DNA of 64,000 bases from a virus. Position numbers and translations under genes: made by a program. The notes below the pieces were generated by a model that did not search any database, had not been told where the DNA came from, and saw nothing but the letters and a program-made list of their open reading frames with translations. Shown here piece by piece: positions 57,081-64,000 of the stretch. The stretch spans positions 60,899-124,898 of the IMG/VR virus record IMGVR_UViG_3300027985_000891. One strand, written 5' to 3'. The first letter of the stretch is position 1, and every line of letters begins with the position of its first letter.

Positions 57081-57678
57081 GTTCTTTACAAAATACATTA
57101 CTAGTGATGACCTTATTCTGGACGTAGGATGTGGAACAGGAACCTATTCTGATTTACTCCGTCCAATGGGGTACAATAACATACATGGTGTAGAAGTATT
57201 TCCGGACTACATCGCTAATTATTCTCTCAAGGATAAATATGATAGACTTTATCATGATAATATACTAGAGCTTCCTTCTTCTATTTTAACTATTTATGAT
57301 GTAGTAATCATGGGGGATGTATGGGAGCATTTATCTAAACCTGATGCTGATAAACTATACAAATCATTCATGAGGCATCAGACTGTGATTATTGCAGTAC
57401 CGTTTAATGCACCCCAGGGAGAGCACTTCGGTAATAAGTATGAAATACATCTCCAGCCTGAACTAACTCATGATAAAATGATGGAGTATTATCCGGATCT
57501 TATTCCCTTGTGTCTACGATATGACTACGGTGTGTATATCAAGACAGCCAAACAACTATTTGAACCTCTCTATGTATTACATTTGGGAGGTGAGATGTTG
57601 AACCGATTATTAGATGAAGGTAAAACATTAGTCAAAGCCAAACATGAGTATAAAAGCGCGTCTCCTACAGATTGGTAA
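57040..57678 (+). CDS. SAM-dependent methyltransferase, class I, 212 aa
   Basis: SAM site ILDVGCGTGTYSDLL near residue 28, HGVEVFPDYI acidic loop near 52, YDVVIMGDVWEHLSKPD near 87. Substrate unclear. The dispersed motif at 57413 encodes APQGEH. Confidence 0.85.
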   Translation: MPTSTQYFKSETLKFFTKYITSDDLILDVGCGTGTYSDLLRPMGYNNIHGVEVFPDYIANYSLKDKYDRLYHDNILELPSSILTIYDVVIMGDVWEHLSKPDADKLYKSFMRHQTVIIAVPFNAPQGEHFGNKYEIHLQPELTHDKMMEYYPDLIPLCLRYDYGVYIKTAKQLFEPLYVLHLGGEMLNRLLDEGKTLVKAKHEYKSASPTDW

Positions 57679-58264
57679 GCTCATTGATGAAGCTCTTAAG
57701 GAGCTGGAAGAAGAGCGAATACAAAACTACTACACAGTATACATCAATATTAACACAAAGACTAACTCACGGATCAGTAATCTGTCCATGAGTATGCGTG
57801 GCAACTATGATGTGATTCTCTCCCTGGGGTCTTCGAGAGAAGTAATCCTGGACACTACAGAGTTCTGGGAAAAAGTATACAAACAAGCCCTAGCTGATAA
57901 GAAGTACACCGATGTACATATCTACAGCAAACCATTGAAAGTATCAAGGAAGGAAGTTAATATGGAGACATTCATCCTAGTAACTAACCCGGAGTTTCCC
58001 TGGAAGGACATGCCGATACCAGTACTGAGTCTTAATCATAGAGCTATAACTACAAAGAGCAGAAGATTTGTACCTAACGGATGGGAAAGATGTCTGTATG
58101 CCGGTAGTTGTATACCCTTTGAAGACCTGGTATTTCTACTTGAACACATCTCATCTCTTGATGGCTTTCATTTCAGAGGATCAAACTATACAGACACACA
58201 ATGGAGATATCTTACTGATTTATTAAATAACTTTAAAGTCAAGAACCCAATATGGACACAATGA
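57644..58264 (+). CDS. Protein 206 aa, unknown
   Basis: MSIKARLLQIGKLIDEALKE, central SSREVILDTTEFWEKVYKQA, and a C-terminal segment SLDGFHFRGSNYTDTQWRYL. Overlaps both neighbours. Contains a reverse copy of the dispersed motif (57819-57828). Confidence 0.6.
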   Translation: MSIKARLLQIGKLIDEALKELEEERIQNYYTVYININTKTNSRISNLSMSMRGNYDVILSLGSSREVILDTTEFWEKVYKQALADKKYTDVHIYSKPLKVSRKEVNMETFILVTNPEFPWKDMPIPVLSLNHRAITTKSRRFVPNGWERCLYAGSCIPFEDLVFLLEHISSLDGFHFRGSNYTDTQWRYLTDLLNNFKVKNPIWTQ

Positions 58265-58797
58265 GGCTAGAAGAATATAAGCATATTTTTGATGAGACAG
58301 CAGTTTATCCAGCAAGAGTAGACAAATTTGATTTGTGCTATCTGTATCTGGGCTTAATAGATGAGCTCCATGAACTTTATGATGCAATAAAGGTAGGACA
58401 TCCTATTAGAGTACTGGACGAAGCTGGTGATGTTTTCTGGTATACAAATGGTATTGATATTGTCACTGGTATTGATAAGCTTGCTGATATGATTACCTAT
58501 GGTGCAGTTAGTAGTGGTTTTCCTACTTATACATTGCAAGGAGCCATACTTGAAGACATTAACAAATGTATCTTATCTATTACTAAGCGTGCAGGTAAGC
58601 TTAAAAAATATTATAGAGATGGTAGACCCGATATTTTTGGTGAAGTTAATCCTATTATGGAAGAAGTAATAGGTGCTTTGGAAAGAGCATTGAGCCTGTA
58701 TAATTTTTCAGTTGAAGAAGTACTTCGATATAACCATAGTAAGTTACTGGAAAGAAAGAATCAGAATACTTTACACGATATTGATCGTCATGAATAA
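58252..58797 (+). CDS. MazG-like nucleotide pyrophosphohydrolase, 181 aa
   Basis: Helical catalytic core with LIDELHELYDAIKVGHPIRV near residue 34, then DEAGDVFWYTNGIDI near 52, the E-x-x-E and E-x-x-D pattern of MazG-type enzymes, which cleave nucleoside triphosphates, including (p)ppGpp-related signals. Confidence 0.82.
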   Translation: MDTMRLEEYKHIFDETAVYPARVDKFDLCYLYLGLIDELHELYDAIKVGHPIRVLDEAGDVFWYTNGIDIVTGIDKLADMITYGAVSSGFPTYTLQGAILEDINKCILSITKRAGKLKKYYRDGRPDIFGEVNPIMEEVIGALERALSLYNFSVEEVLRYNHSKLLERKNQNTLHDIDRHE

Positions 58798-59074
58798 TAT
58801 TTTCTGGAGAGCAATAGGAGAAATATTCAGAAAGTTTGCTGCCATTCGTAATGGCATGTACGAGAATGCTGGTATGATTATCCGTTATGAAGAGATGCAT
58901 TTTATTGCCGGCAAGTTTAAGATAACTATCATCGCAGAAGAAGTCATTGAAGACTTACAGAGCGCCATTAAGAAAGCCATAGAAGATGAAAACTATGAGC
59001 TGGCCGATCAGTTAACCAAAAGATTAAACAACATTAAAAATCAGAACGATGAAGATAGAACTGGAAGCATTTAG
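58789..59074 (+). CDS. Small protein with UVR-like motif, 94 aa
   Basis: Central EDLQSAIKKAIEDENYELAD then QLTKRLNNIK, matching the UVR (UvrB/UvrC) helix-hairpin pattern. Short hydrophobic N-terminus. Likely protein-protein interaction; precise role unknown. Confidence 0.6.
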
Positions 59075-59537
59075 ATCTAAGAACGGTGAGATCATTATCG
59101 CCGATGAGATCATAGATCTTAAACCAAAGTTTTTTGTTAGTCCTACAGTATCACACAGGCGTGCAGACATGAAGTTTAAACATTTGACAGATGAAATGCC
59201 TGATGCCGACTATGAAAGAGATACTGTCACTATTGTATTCAATGGTGATACACAGGATCCTCCTAAGAAAAAAGAACTGGATATTAGTAAATTAACACCT
59301 GCAGGTACAGCACAAATTCATCCTAACTTACCACCTGCACCCGCTTTCAAGGATGAAAAGGAAGATGGTGTATTTCAACACACTGCAATTCTTTATAACA
59401 ATCGATCTTATAATCGTATCCAGTGTCCCAATCAGATTAAAGAGATGATGGCAGGAAGTGATCCGGACGCAAGCGTTATGGCTTATGACCTACTCAAACA
59501 TCACAGCCAAGAACTTGCTGGGTTTATACGCATCTAA
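59049..59537 (+). CDS. S-D-x-E-T-like family protein, 162 aa
   Basis: A degenerate copy of the module at the end: IKEMMAGSDPDASVMAYDLL then KHHSQELAG, with DA in place of ET. N-terminal domain is basic and beta-like (SPTVSHRRADMKFKHLTDEM). Confidence 0.55.
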   Translation: MKIELEAFRSKNGEIIIADEIIDLKPKFFVSPTVSHRRADMKFKHLTDEMPDADYERDTVTIVFNGDTQDPPKKKELDISKLTPAGTAQIHPNLPPAPAFKDEKEDGVFQHTAILYNNRSYNRIQCPNQIKEMMAGSDPDASVMAYDLLKHHSQELAGFIRI

Positions 59538-59544
59538 GTTAGGG

Positions 59545-59877
59545 ATGGATGGAGCTTTACTGCTTGTTACGAATGCTAAGATATTAAACATTCATGCATT
59601 TGAAGCATCAGTACAGCCCCTCATCCTGGGGCGTGTATTATCTAGTACCGAGCTAACAAGAACGTTCATTATTATAAACAACGATCCTCTCCGGATATCT
59701 ATGACCAGTCATGATATACAAGACTACGGTTTTATCAAATTAAATATTCCACAACAGGTTTTAGACATGCTTACTTCAGATGACGAGGAAACAGTAATCA
59801 TGGCCGCAGACTTATTTATAATACATTATGGATCCTTCATACCGGAAGACTATAAAGACTCTATTGCCAAACCGTAG
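59545..59877 (+). CDS. S-D-x-E-T family protein, 110 aa
   Basis: ATG 59545 (8 bases after the previous stop). Ends QQVLDMLTSDDEETVIMAAD then LFIIHYGSF, the clearest copy of the module. N-terminal beta-rich domain (LLLVTNAKILNIHAFEASVQ). Confidence 0.65.
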   Translation: MDGALLLVTNAKILNIHAFEASVQPLILGRVLSSTELTRTFIIINNDPLRISMTSHDIQDYGFIKLNIPQQVLDMLTSDDEETVIMAADLFIIHYGSFIPEDYKDSIAKP

Positions 59878-60205
59878 TTGGCATAAGGGAGTCTTTCGTG
59901 AAGTATACTTTATAAGAAAGGTAACTTTTAACTCTATGGATCATGCAGTTTTACTTTCCTACGATAAGTATATAATATCATTTGACATGGATAAAAAAGA
60001 AAGGGCTAAAAAAGTTAGCAATACCATACTTGTGAATGTGGACTTTGAAAATAGTATACCGGGTTATGTAGTATTTAATGGCTGGCCCAGGGTATTATCC
60101 GCACTGCATTGTGATGCATCTATCTGTGAACAACTGCAATACGCTGACGAAGAGAACACGATTTTTTTAATCGATATAATTATTGCTCATGAACATTACA
60201 CTTGA
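59828..60205 (+). CDS. S-D-x-E-T-like family protein, 125 aa
   Basis: Ends QLQYADEENTIFLIDIIIAH, with DEEN replacing the S-D-x-E-T core. N-terminal beta strands resemble those of the neighbour (YVVFNGWPRVLSALH). Overlaps by 50 and 17 bases. Confidence 0.55.
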   Translation: MDPSYRKTIKTLLPNRSWHKGVFREVYFIRKVTFNSMDHAVLLSYDKYIISFDMDKKERAKKVSNTILVNVDFENSIPGYVVFNGWPRVLSALHCDASICEQLQYADEENTIFLIDIIIAHEHYT

Positions 60206-60584
60206 CGAAGAGGAAATGAAGTTATCGATTGATGACTTGAGTAACTCCTTCATGCTCATAGAATATAGTACAGCAGAATATATATTTCTTATGAGTGAAC
60301 ATAAATCCAATCCCGTGTACCATGGAGCAGGACAGTGGTTAGTTGACATACCAGGTATTATGATCTTAGAAGATGGATATTCTGAAAGTGCAACATTAAC
60401 ATTAATATCATCTCGCTCGGTTAAATATGGACAGATTCAAGATGAACCATTAAGACAAATGTTATTGTCAGATGATCAAGAAACGCGAGCAATAGGATAT
60501 GGTATTGCATCTGTTAAATACGCTTCAAAAAAATTACTATTAAACGCTCCCAAACAGGAAGGATCTTTGTATACTCAAAAATGA
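60189..60584 (+). CDS. S-D-x-E-T family protein, 131 aa
   Basis: ATG 60189 chosen over TTG 60183. Ends LRQMLLSDDQETRAIGYGI, then a basic tail. Confidence 0.6.
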   Translation: MNITLDEEEMKLSIDDLSNSFMLIEYSTAEYIFLMSEHKSNPVYHGAGQWLVDIPGIMILEDGYSESATLTLISSRSVKYGQIQDEPLRQMLLSDDQETRAIGYGIASVKYASKKLLLNAPKQEGSLYTQK

Positions 60585-60591
60585 AAGTACT

Positions 60592-60915
60592 ATGAAAGTA
60601 ATATACTGTCAGGCAATGCCTAGTGTCTGTTTCTTATTTAAAGAGTTAAAGGATGAAGGGAGATATGATACTGAATGTATCATGGTTACCGAAGAAACTG
60701 GTGCTGAAGAATGTAAAGTTAGTGTATCTAAAATAGATCATACATACTATGTAGTTAGAACATTTCGATCAGGATCAAGTGTAGAATATGTTAATACATG
60801 GGTAGGTAGAAATATTCACAAGAAAGTAAGCAAACAAATAATAGATATGGTACAATCATCTGATCAAGAGAGTGTTGTCTTAGGTATGGCTATGCTAAAA
60901 GAACTTATATGCTAA
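60592..60915 (+). CDS. S-D-x-E-T family protein, 107 aa
   Basis: Ends KQIIDMVQSSDQESVVLGMA then MLKELIC. N-terminal part CQAMPSVCFLFKELKDEGRY unrelated to other members. Confidence 0.6.
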   Translation: MKVIYCQAMPSVCFLFKELKDEGRYDTECIMVTEETGAEECKVSVSKIDHTYYVVRTFRSGSSVEYVNTWVGRNIHKKVSKQIIDMVQSSDQESVVLGMAMLKELIC

Positions 60916-61262
60916 TCTATCCTATCCAGAAAAAGATTAAAGGCAGTCATCATCATAAAGTAGAACCGAAGCTTGAACTATTAGGATATATTCTAACAGA
61001 TGAACACTATTCTAAAAAGTATATCATAGTAAGAGTTTTCCATCTAGCCATTGATTTTGCCTATGCAGATTATAGTAAAGATCATTCCGGACTGACCATA
61101 ACCAGAGTGAGAGTATTGCATTTTCCAAACGGTATGTTCTGCGATTCACTTAAAAGTGAATTAAACTTTCTAACTATATGGGACATGATTGTATCAGAAG
61201 ATATAGAAACTAAAGTAATGATCAAAGACATGCTATATGGATACTTCAAAGAACTTCGATGA
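60909..61262 (+). CDS. S-D-x-E-T family protein, 117 aa
   Basis: Ends FLTIWDMIVSEDIETKVMIK then DMLYGYFKEL. N-terminal basic domain (KIKGSHHHKVEPKLELLGYI). Confidence 0.6.
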   Translation: MLIYPIQKKIKGSHHHKVEPKLELLGYILTDEHYSKKYIIVRVFHLAIDFAYADYSKDHSGLTITRVRVLHFPNGMFCDSLKSELNFLTIWDMIVSEDIETKVMIKDMLYGYFKELR

Positions 61263-61482
61263 TCTGGTATTAACCTATATGGGTCTCTATGCTCGCTTTT
61301 ATATATTCTATACTTTTCCTCCACCTCGTTTACGATCAGATGTTTATCGAGCATTGAATGCAGTACATGATCACTTAAAAAAATTTATCAGTGAAGGCGT
61401 ATCACATCTACAAGCAGAGAAAGACAAAGGGAAGTTCCCGGCCTCTCCGTATTCTAGCAGGCGTTGGAATTATACGAGATGA
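61237..61482 (+). CDS. Microprotein of the aromatic family, 81 aa
   Basis: DLVLTYMGLYARFYIFYTFP, then RALNAVHDHLKKFISEGV; the two-helix plan of the 19-25 kb array, here inside the S-D-x-E-T cluster. Overlaps both neighbours. Confidence 0.5.
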   Translation: MDTSKNFDDLVLTYMGLYARFYIFYTFPPPRLRSDVYRALNAVHDHLKKFISEGVSHLQAEKDKGKFPASPYSSRRWNYTR

Positions 61483-61882
61483 ACAGTTGCTCATTGTTCC
61501 TATCTTTCCTATGGAAACCCTCATCAGACGACAATCAATATCAGAAACGTGGCATCCTTATAGTAGTATAATAGAACGCTATTATGAGATTGATAAACTA
61601 TATGGATATGAAGCTCCCCGAATAATAAGGTACACAGACAACAAAAGATTAGGTACTATTCTCTACAATAATTTTACCGGTTTTCAACCCAGACGTCGAG
61701 CTACTCAGATATTACAGAACATTCAGGTTGATGTCGTTCCTATGCTTTCTTCTTTTGATATGGAAACCCGGTTACTTGCCCATGGTATTTTAGTAGAACA
61801 TATGCTAAAGCCTTTATTGAAGGATTGGCGTAAGTTCAACCTCAATCCTGTCAACAAAGTAAGTAAGAAGTACAAATCATAA
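61391..61882 (+). CDS. S-D-x-E-T family protein, 163 aa
   Basis: GTG start at 61391 is uncertain. Contains VDVVPMLSSFDMETRLLAHG near residue 116 then ILVEHML, and a basic C-terminus. The first 30 residues may be non-coding. Confidence 0.55.
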   Translation: MKAYHIYKQRKTKGSSRPLRILAGVGIIRDEQLLIVPIFPMETLIRRQSISETWHPYSSIIERYYEIDKLYGYEAPRIIRYTDNKRLGTILYNNFTGFQPRRRATQILQNIQVDVVPMLSSFDMETRLLAHGILVEHMLKPLLKDWRKFNLNPVNKVSKKYKS

Positions 61883-61929
61883 CTAGGGGTTTAAATAAAA
61901 TGATGTACATATCTTCGTAAAAAAAAGAT

Positions 61930-62352
61930 ATGGCGAGTTTTAATAAGTTTCAACAATTTGTCGAGGATCTGGCCAAAGGAGTTCATAATTTCACTTCGGA
62001 TGCCACCTGTTCTGTAACTGTAGCATTGACTAATAATGCCAATGCACCTGTAGCTACTAATGCTGTACTTGCTGATCTTACTGAGATAGCTTATACGAAC
62101 CTTTCATCTAGGATCATAACAGGTATCACAGCAGAACATACTACAGGTACGGTTACATTCACAGCAAACGACTTAGTGTTAACTGCTTCAGGTGCTGTGG
62201 CTACATTCAGATATGTGGTTCTCTACAATGATGATCCTACTAGCCCGGCGGATCCTTTGATTGGTTGGTATGATTATGGTTCCGACGTGACGCTGGCGAA
62301 CGGAGAAACCTTTACAATTGACTTTACTACAGGGTTTGCAACCTTAACGTAA
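61930..62352 (+). CDS. Phage virion-type protein, 140 aa
   Basis: Matches a widespread family of small phage particle proteins that I recall from marine phages: MASFNKFQQFVEDLAKGVHN at the start, then APVATNAVLADLTEIAYTNL near residue 45, VLYNDDPTSPADPLIGWYD near 98, and a beta-rich end. Abundant beta structure and Thr/Ala/Asn bias suggest a head decoration or similar. Preceded by TACATATCTTCG, promoter-like. Confidence 0.75.
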   Translation: MASFNKFQQFVEDLAKGVHNFTSDATCSVTVALTNNANAPVATNAVLADLTEIAYTNLSSRIITGITAEHTTGTVTFTANDLVLTASGAVATFRYVVLYNDDPTSPADPLIGWYDYGSDVTLANGETFTIDFTTGFATLT

Positions 62353-62885
62353 TGCTCACTATCGATAAATATGATGAGTCATATTTTGAGGGTAGAGAAG
62401 CTGAGTATGCACATAATGCAGGGTATAGTTCCTATGTAGATCAGAAGATTAATGTAGAGGAAGTAGCTAGGCGAATACATGAGCATGGTATTCTCTCTCC
62501 CAATGATCTCATTTTGGATGCCGGATGTGCATATGGTTTTGCTGTAGAAAAGTTTAGAGAACTAGGCTATGAAGCCTGGGGATGTGAAGTGTCTGACTAT
62601 GCACTTAGTCAGAGTACTTCACCATACCTGTTTAAGATGGATATCTTTGATACTCCAATAGAACCCTTCGATGTGATCTTTACATCCAGGGTACTTCCTT
62701 GTATAGAGAATATTGAAGAACTGATCCTTCATCTTAATCAAACCTATAAGAAACAGATACATGTAATAGATACATCAGGCAATGCTAAGTTCTATAACAT
62801 TCAACCTATAGAATGGTGGAGAGCATTACCGTTTCAGAATACTATCTTAATAGATAGGGGACATATGCAAAAACTATGGCAGTAA
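62352..62885 (+). CDS. SAM-dependent methyltransferase, class I, 177 aa
   Basis: SAM loop LILDAGCAYGFAVEKF near residue 56, then WGCEVSDYAL acidic loop near 78 and DVIFTSRVLPCIENIEEL near 104. Overlaps the previous gene by 1 base and the next by 10, so it may modify a virion or glycan component. Confidence 0.82.
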   Translation: MLTIDKYDESYFEGREAEYAHNAGYSSYVDQKINVEEVARRIHEHGILSPNDLILDAGCAYGFAVEKFRELGYEAWGCEVSDYALSQSTSPYLFKMDIFDTPIEPFDVIFTSRVLPCIENIEELILHLNQTYKKQIHVIDTSGNAKFYNIQPIEWWRALPFQNTILIDRGHMQKLWQ

Positions 62886-64000
62886 CAGTTGTAGCGGGTG
62901 GTTCGGCTCCTCATTGTAGACCGATGCGTAATTCAAGTGGCATCCCTTATGTCGTTGTCAATGTAAGTGGTAATATCCGAGTCTACAAAGGTAATTCCGC
63001 AACCCCTTCTTCTTTTTCTGAACAAGACGCTGGTAATGCTCCTGATGCTTCAACCTATTTGATACATAGTGCGGCTATTGACTCTACAGGAGTTATTCAT
63101 ATTCCATATGTAGATGTAAACGGGAAAAGTACTGCACTGAGATACGTTACCTTTTCTACCTCTACCGATACTTTCTCAGGAGATACTTCAGTCCATGATA
63201 TTGGTGACGCTTCCCCAGCCAGTAATTATTACGGGTGTCGTGTTGCTATTGATAGCCATGATATTCCACATGTAATATGGTCTGATGTCATCACTTCGAT
63301 GGGAACAGATATCCAAACCCCACACTATACTAATAGGAACGGCGGTTCGTGGAGTACCCCTTTTACAGTTTGGATTTCAGGAGATCATCAGGTAGAAGAT
63401 ATATGGTTCATTGACAGTACTGAGCTGGTTAATATGTCTACCGTACGAAATGCGGCTGGAGATGACAATCTATACCAGCATTGGTGCAATAATAACTACC
63501 CTACAGCGGTAAATTCTAGTGGTTCTCTAGACAATATAGAAGATGTAGACGCTACCTCGCATGCTAGTGTGGCTATGAAATCTGATGGCGATGTAGTCAT
63601 CGCATATAGAGGGGCCTCTGCTGATTCTTTTGCTATATTAGTACAAGAGCAATCCCCACCATCCGGACTTGCTAACTGGGGTTTTAATAACCCCTCTAGT
63701 AACGTCGGTAAACTGGCTAGCACTGTTTGCGTAGGTACGGATATTTATGTTTTCTACGTAGACGATAATGATGATCTGGTTTACAATTATTACAATGGTT
63801 CTTCTTGGGCAGGTGAGACATCGCTAGTAACAGGGACTATCACCCAACTTAATGCTAAGTGGGCCAGATTTGCAAATAGAGGTTCAGATGGTTCATTGTA
63901 TGAAAACTCTAATTCTGGTATACCCGAAATAGATTATACTTACTATGATGGTACAAATCTTGTTTGGGATACATTCGAACTGTCTTCTGGTGCTTTTACA
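62876..64000 (+). CDS. Beta-propeller-like virion protein, partial
   Basis: ATG 62876; runs off the right edge with no stop in 375 codons. Repeated beta-blade-like units: GIPYVVVNVSGNIRVYKG, VIHIPYVDVNGKS, IPHVIWSDVITSM, and later DIYVFYVDDNDDLVYNYYN. This fits a sialidase-like or BNR-type propeller in tail fibres or adhesins. Domain is inferred from repeats alone. Confidence 0.6.
   Translation, partial: MAVTVVAGGSAPHCRPMRNSSGIPYVVVNVSGNIRVYKGNSATPSSFSEQDAGNAPDASTYLIHSAAIDSTGVIHIPYVDVNGKSTALRYVTFSTSTDTFSGDTSVHDIGDASPASNYYGCRVAIDSHDIPHVIWSDVITSMGTDIQTPHYTNRNGGSWSTPFTVWISGDHQVEDIWFIDSTELVNMSTVRNAAGDDNLYQHWCNNNYPTAVNSSGSLDNIEDVDATSHASVAMKSDGDVVIAYRGASADSFAILVQEQSPPSGLANWGFNNPSSNVGKLASTVCVGTDIYVFYVDDNDDLVYNYYNGSSWAGETSLVTGTITQLNAKWARFANRGSDGSLYENSNSGIPEIDYTYYDGTNLVWDTFELSSGAFT

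Larger units (their letters stand above)
16339..57828. repeat. Dispersed 10-mer CCCAGGGAGA
   Basis: Ten exact copies by eye: forward at 19837, 21191, 22261, 42626, 51368, 55090 and 57413; reverse (TCTCCCTGGG) at 28377, 42707 and 57819. About a dozen near copies, for example 16341, 37104, 39554, 46286, 48987 and 49439. They fall in all reading frames, inside genes and in one terminator. None noticed in the first 16 kb. Confidence 0.7.

Noticed and set aside
1-64000. Reassigned stop codons (TAG or TGA recoding)
   Set aside because: All well-supported genes are full length with the standard code, and TAA, TAG and TGA are all used as stops.
1-64000. Lysogeny genes (integrase, CI-like repressor)
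   Set aside because: None recognised. The two HTH proteins are of ArsR and LuxR type and the nucleases are not integrases.

Overview
The window looks like about two thirds of a strictly lytic, tailed dsDNA phage of a Bacteroidetes host, most like the crAss-like phages (Crassvirales). This rests on family features seen by eye: a packaging and head block (TerL, portal, acidic scaffold-like protein, major capsid protein) on the minus strand. Opposite it is a replication block (family B DNA polymerase with an NTDG active site, SF2 helicase, DnaB-type helicase, RecA-like ATPase, TOPRIM primase, uracil-DNA glycosylase, PD-(D/E)XK nuclease) on the plus strand. Genes almost never have a Shine-Dalgarno sequence, and several starts follow TAnnTTTG boxes, as in Bacteroidetes. 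No integrase, repressor or rRNA gene was seen. The standard code fits, with all three stops used.

Layout. 1-15840 (minus): late structural operon, ending at a divergent promoter region (15841-15936). 12.0-13.5 kb holds a cluster of small genes, some clearly derived from pieces of the major capsid protein. 15937-19170 (plus): nuclease, membrane and secreted proteins, and a further capsid-derived piece. 19230-25634: a dense array of about 36 mostly very short, aromatic-rich reading frames coupled by overlapping stop and start codons. 26486-27290: a non-coding array of seven G-rich tracts made of 117 degenerate pentamers (NNKGH), five of them followed by a conserved A/T-rich spacer. 27.3-32.8 kb: more microproteins, a HAD-like protein without catalytic aspartates, a secreted zinc metalloprotease and small unknowns. 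32.8-34.1 kb: RNA locus with a tRNA whose 3' half is encoded before its 5' half, an aberrant long Leu-type tRNA, and a two-codon ATG-AAA-TAA minigene with a perfect AGGAGG. 34.1-39.6 kb: regulators (ArsR-like, LuxR-type HTH), a subtilisin-like protease, unknowns. 39.6-41.5 kb: three minus-strand genes, including an outer-membrane beta-barrel-like protein. 41.6-53.7 kb: replication block and a MoxR/VWA pair. 53.8-61.9 kb: PD-(D/E)XK nuclease, HNH endonuclease, methyltransferase, MazG-like protein, and a family of otherwise different proteins sharing a C-terminal S-D-x-E-T module. 61.9-64.0 kb: virion-type proteins, the last running off the window.

How it works together. The plus-strand genes would run early and middle functions (take-over, nucleotide and DNA metabolism), and the minus-strand operon would build the head. 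The most unusual parts are the pentamer array, the permuted tRNA, the microprotein array, the exploded capsid-gene pieces, the S-D-x-E-T family, and a short motif (CCCAGGGAGA) repeated throughout the plus-strand half but not noticed in the structural half. All counts were made by eye.
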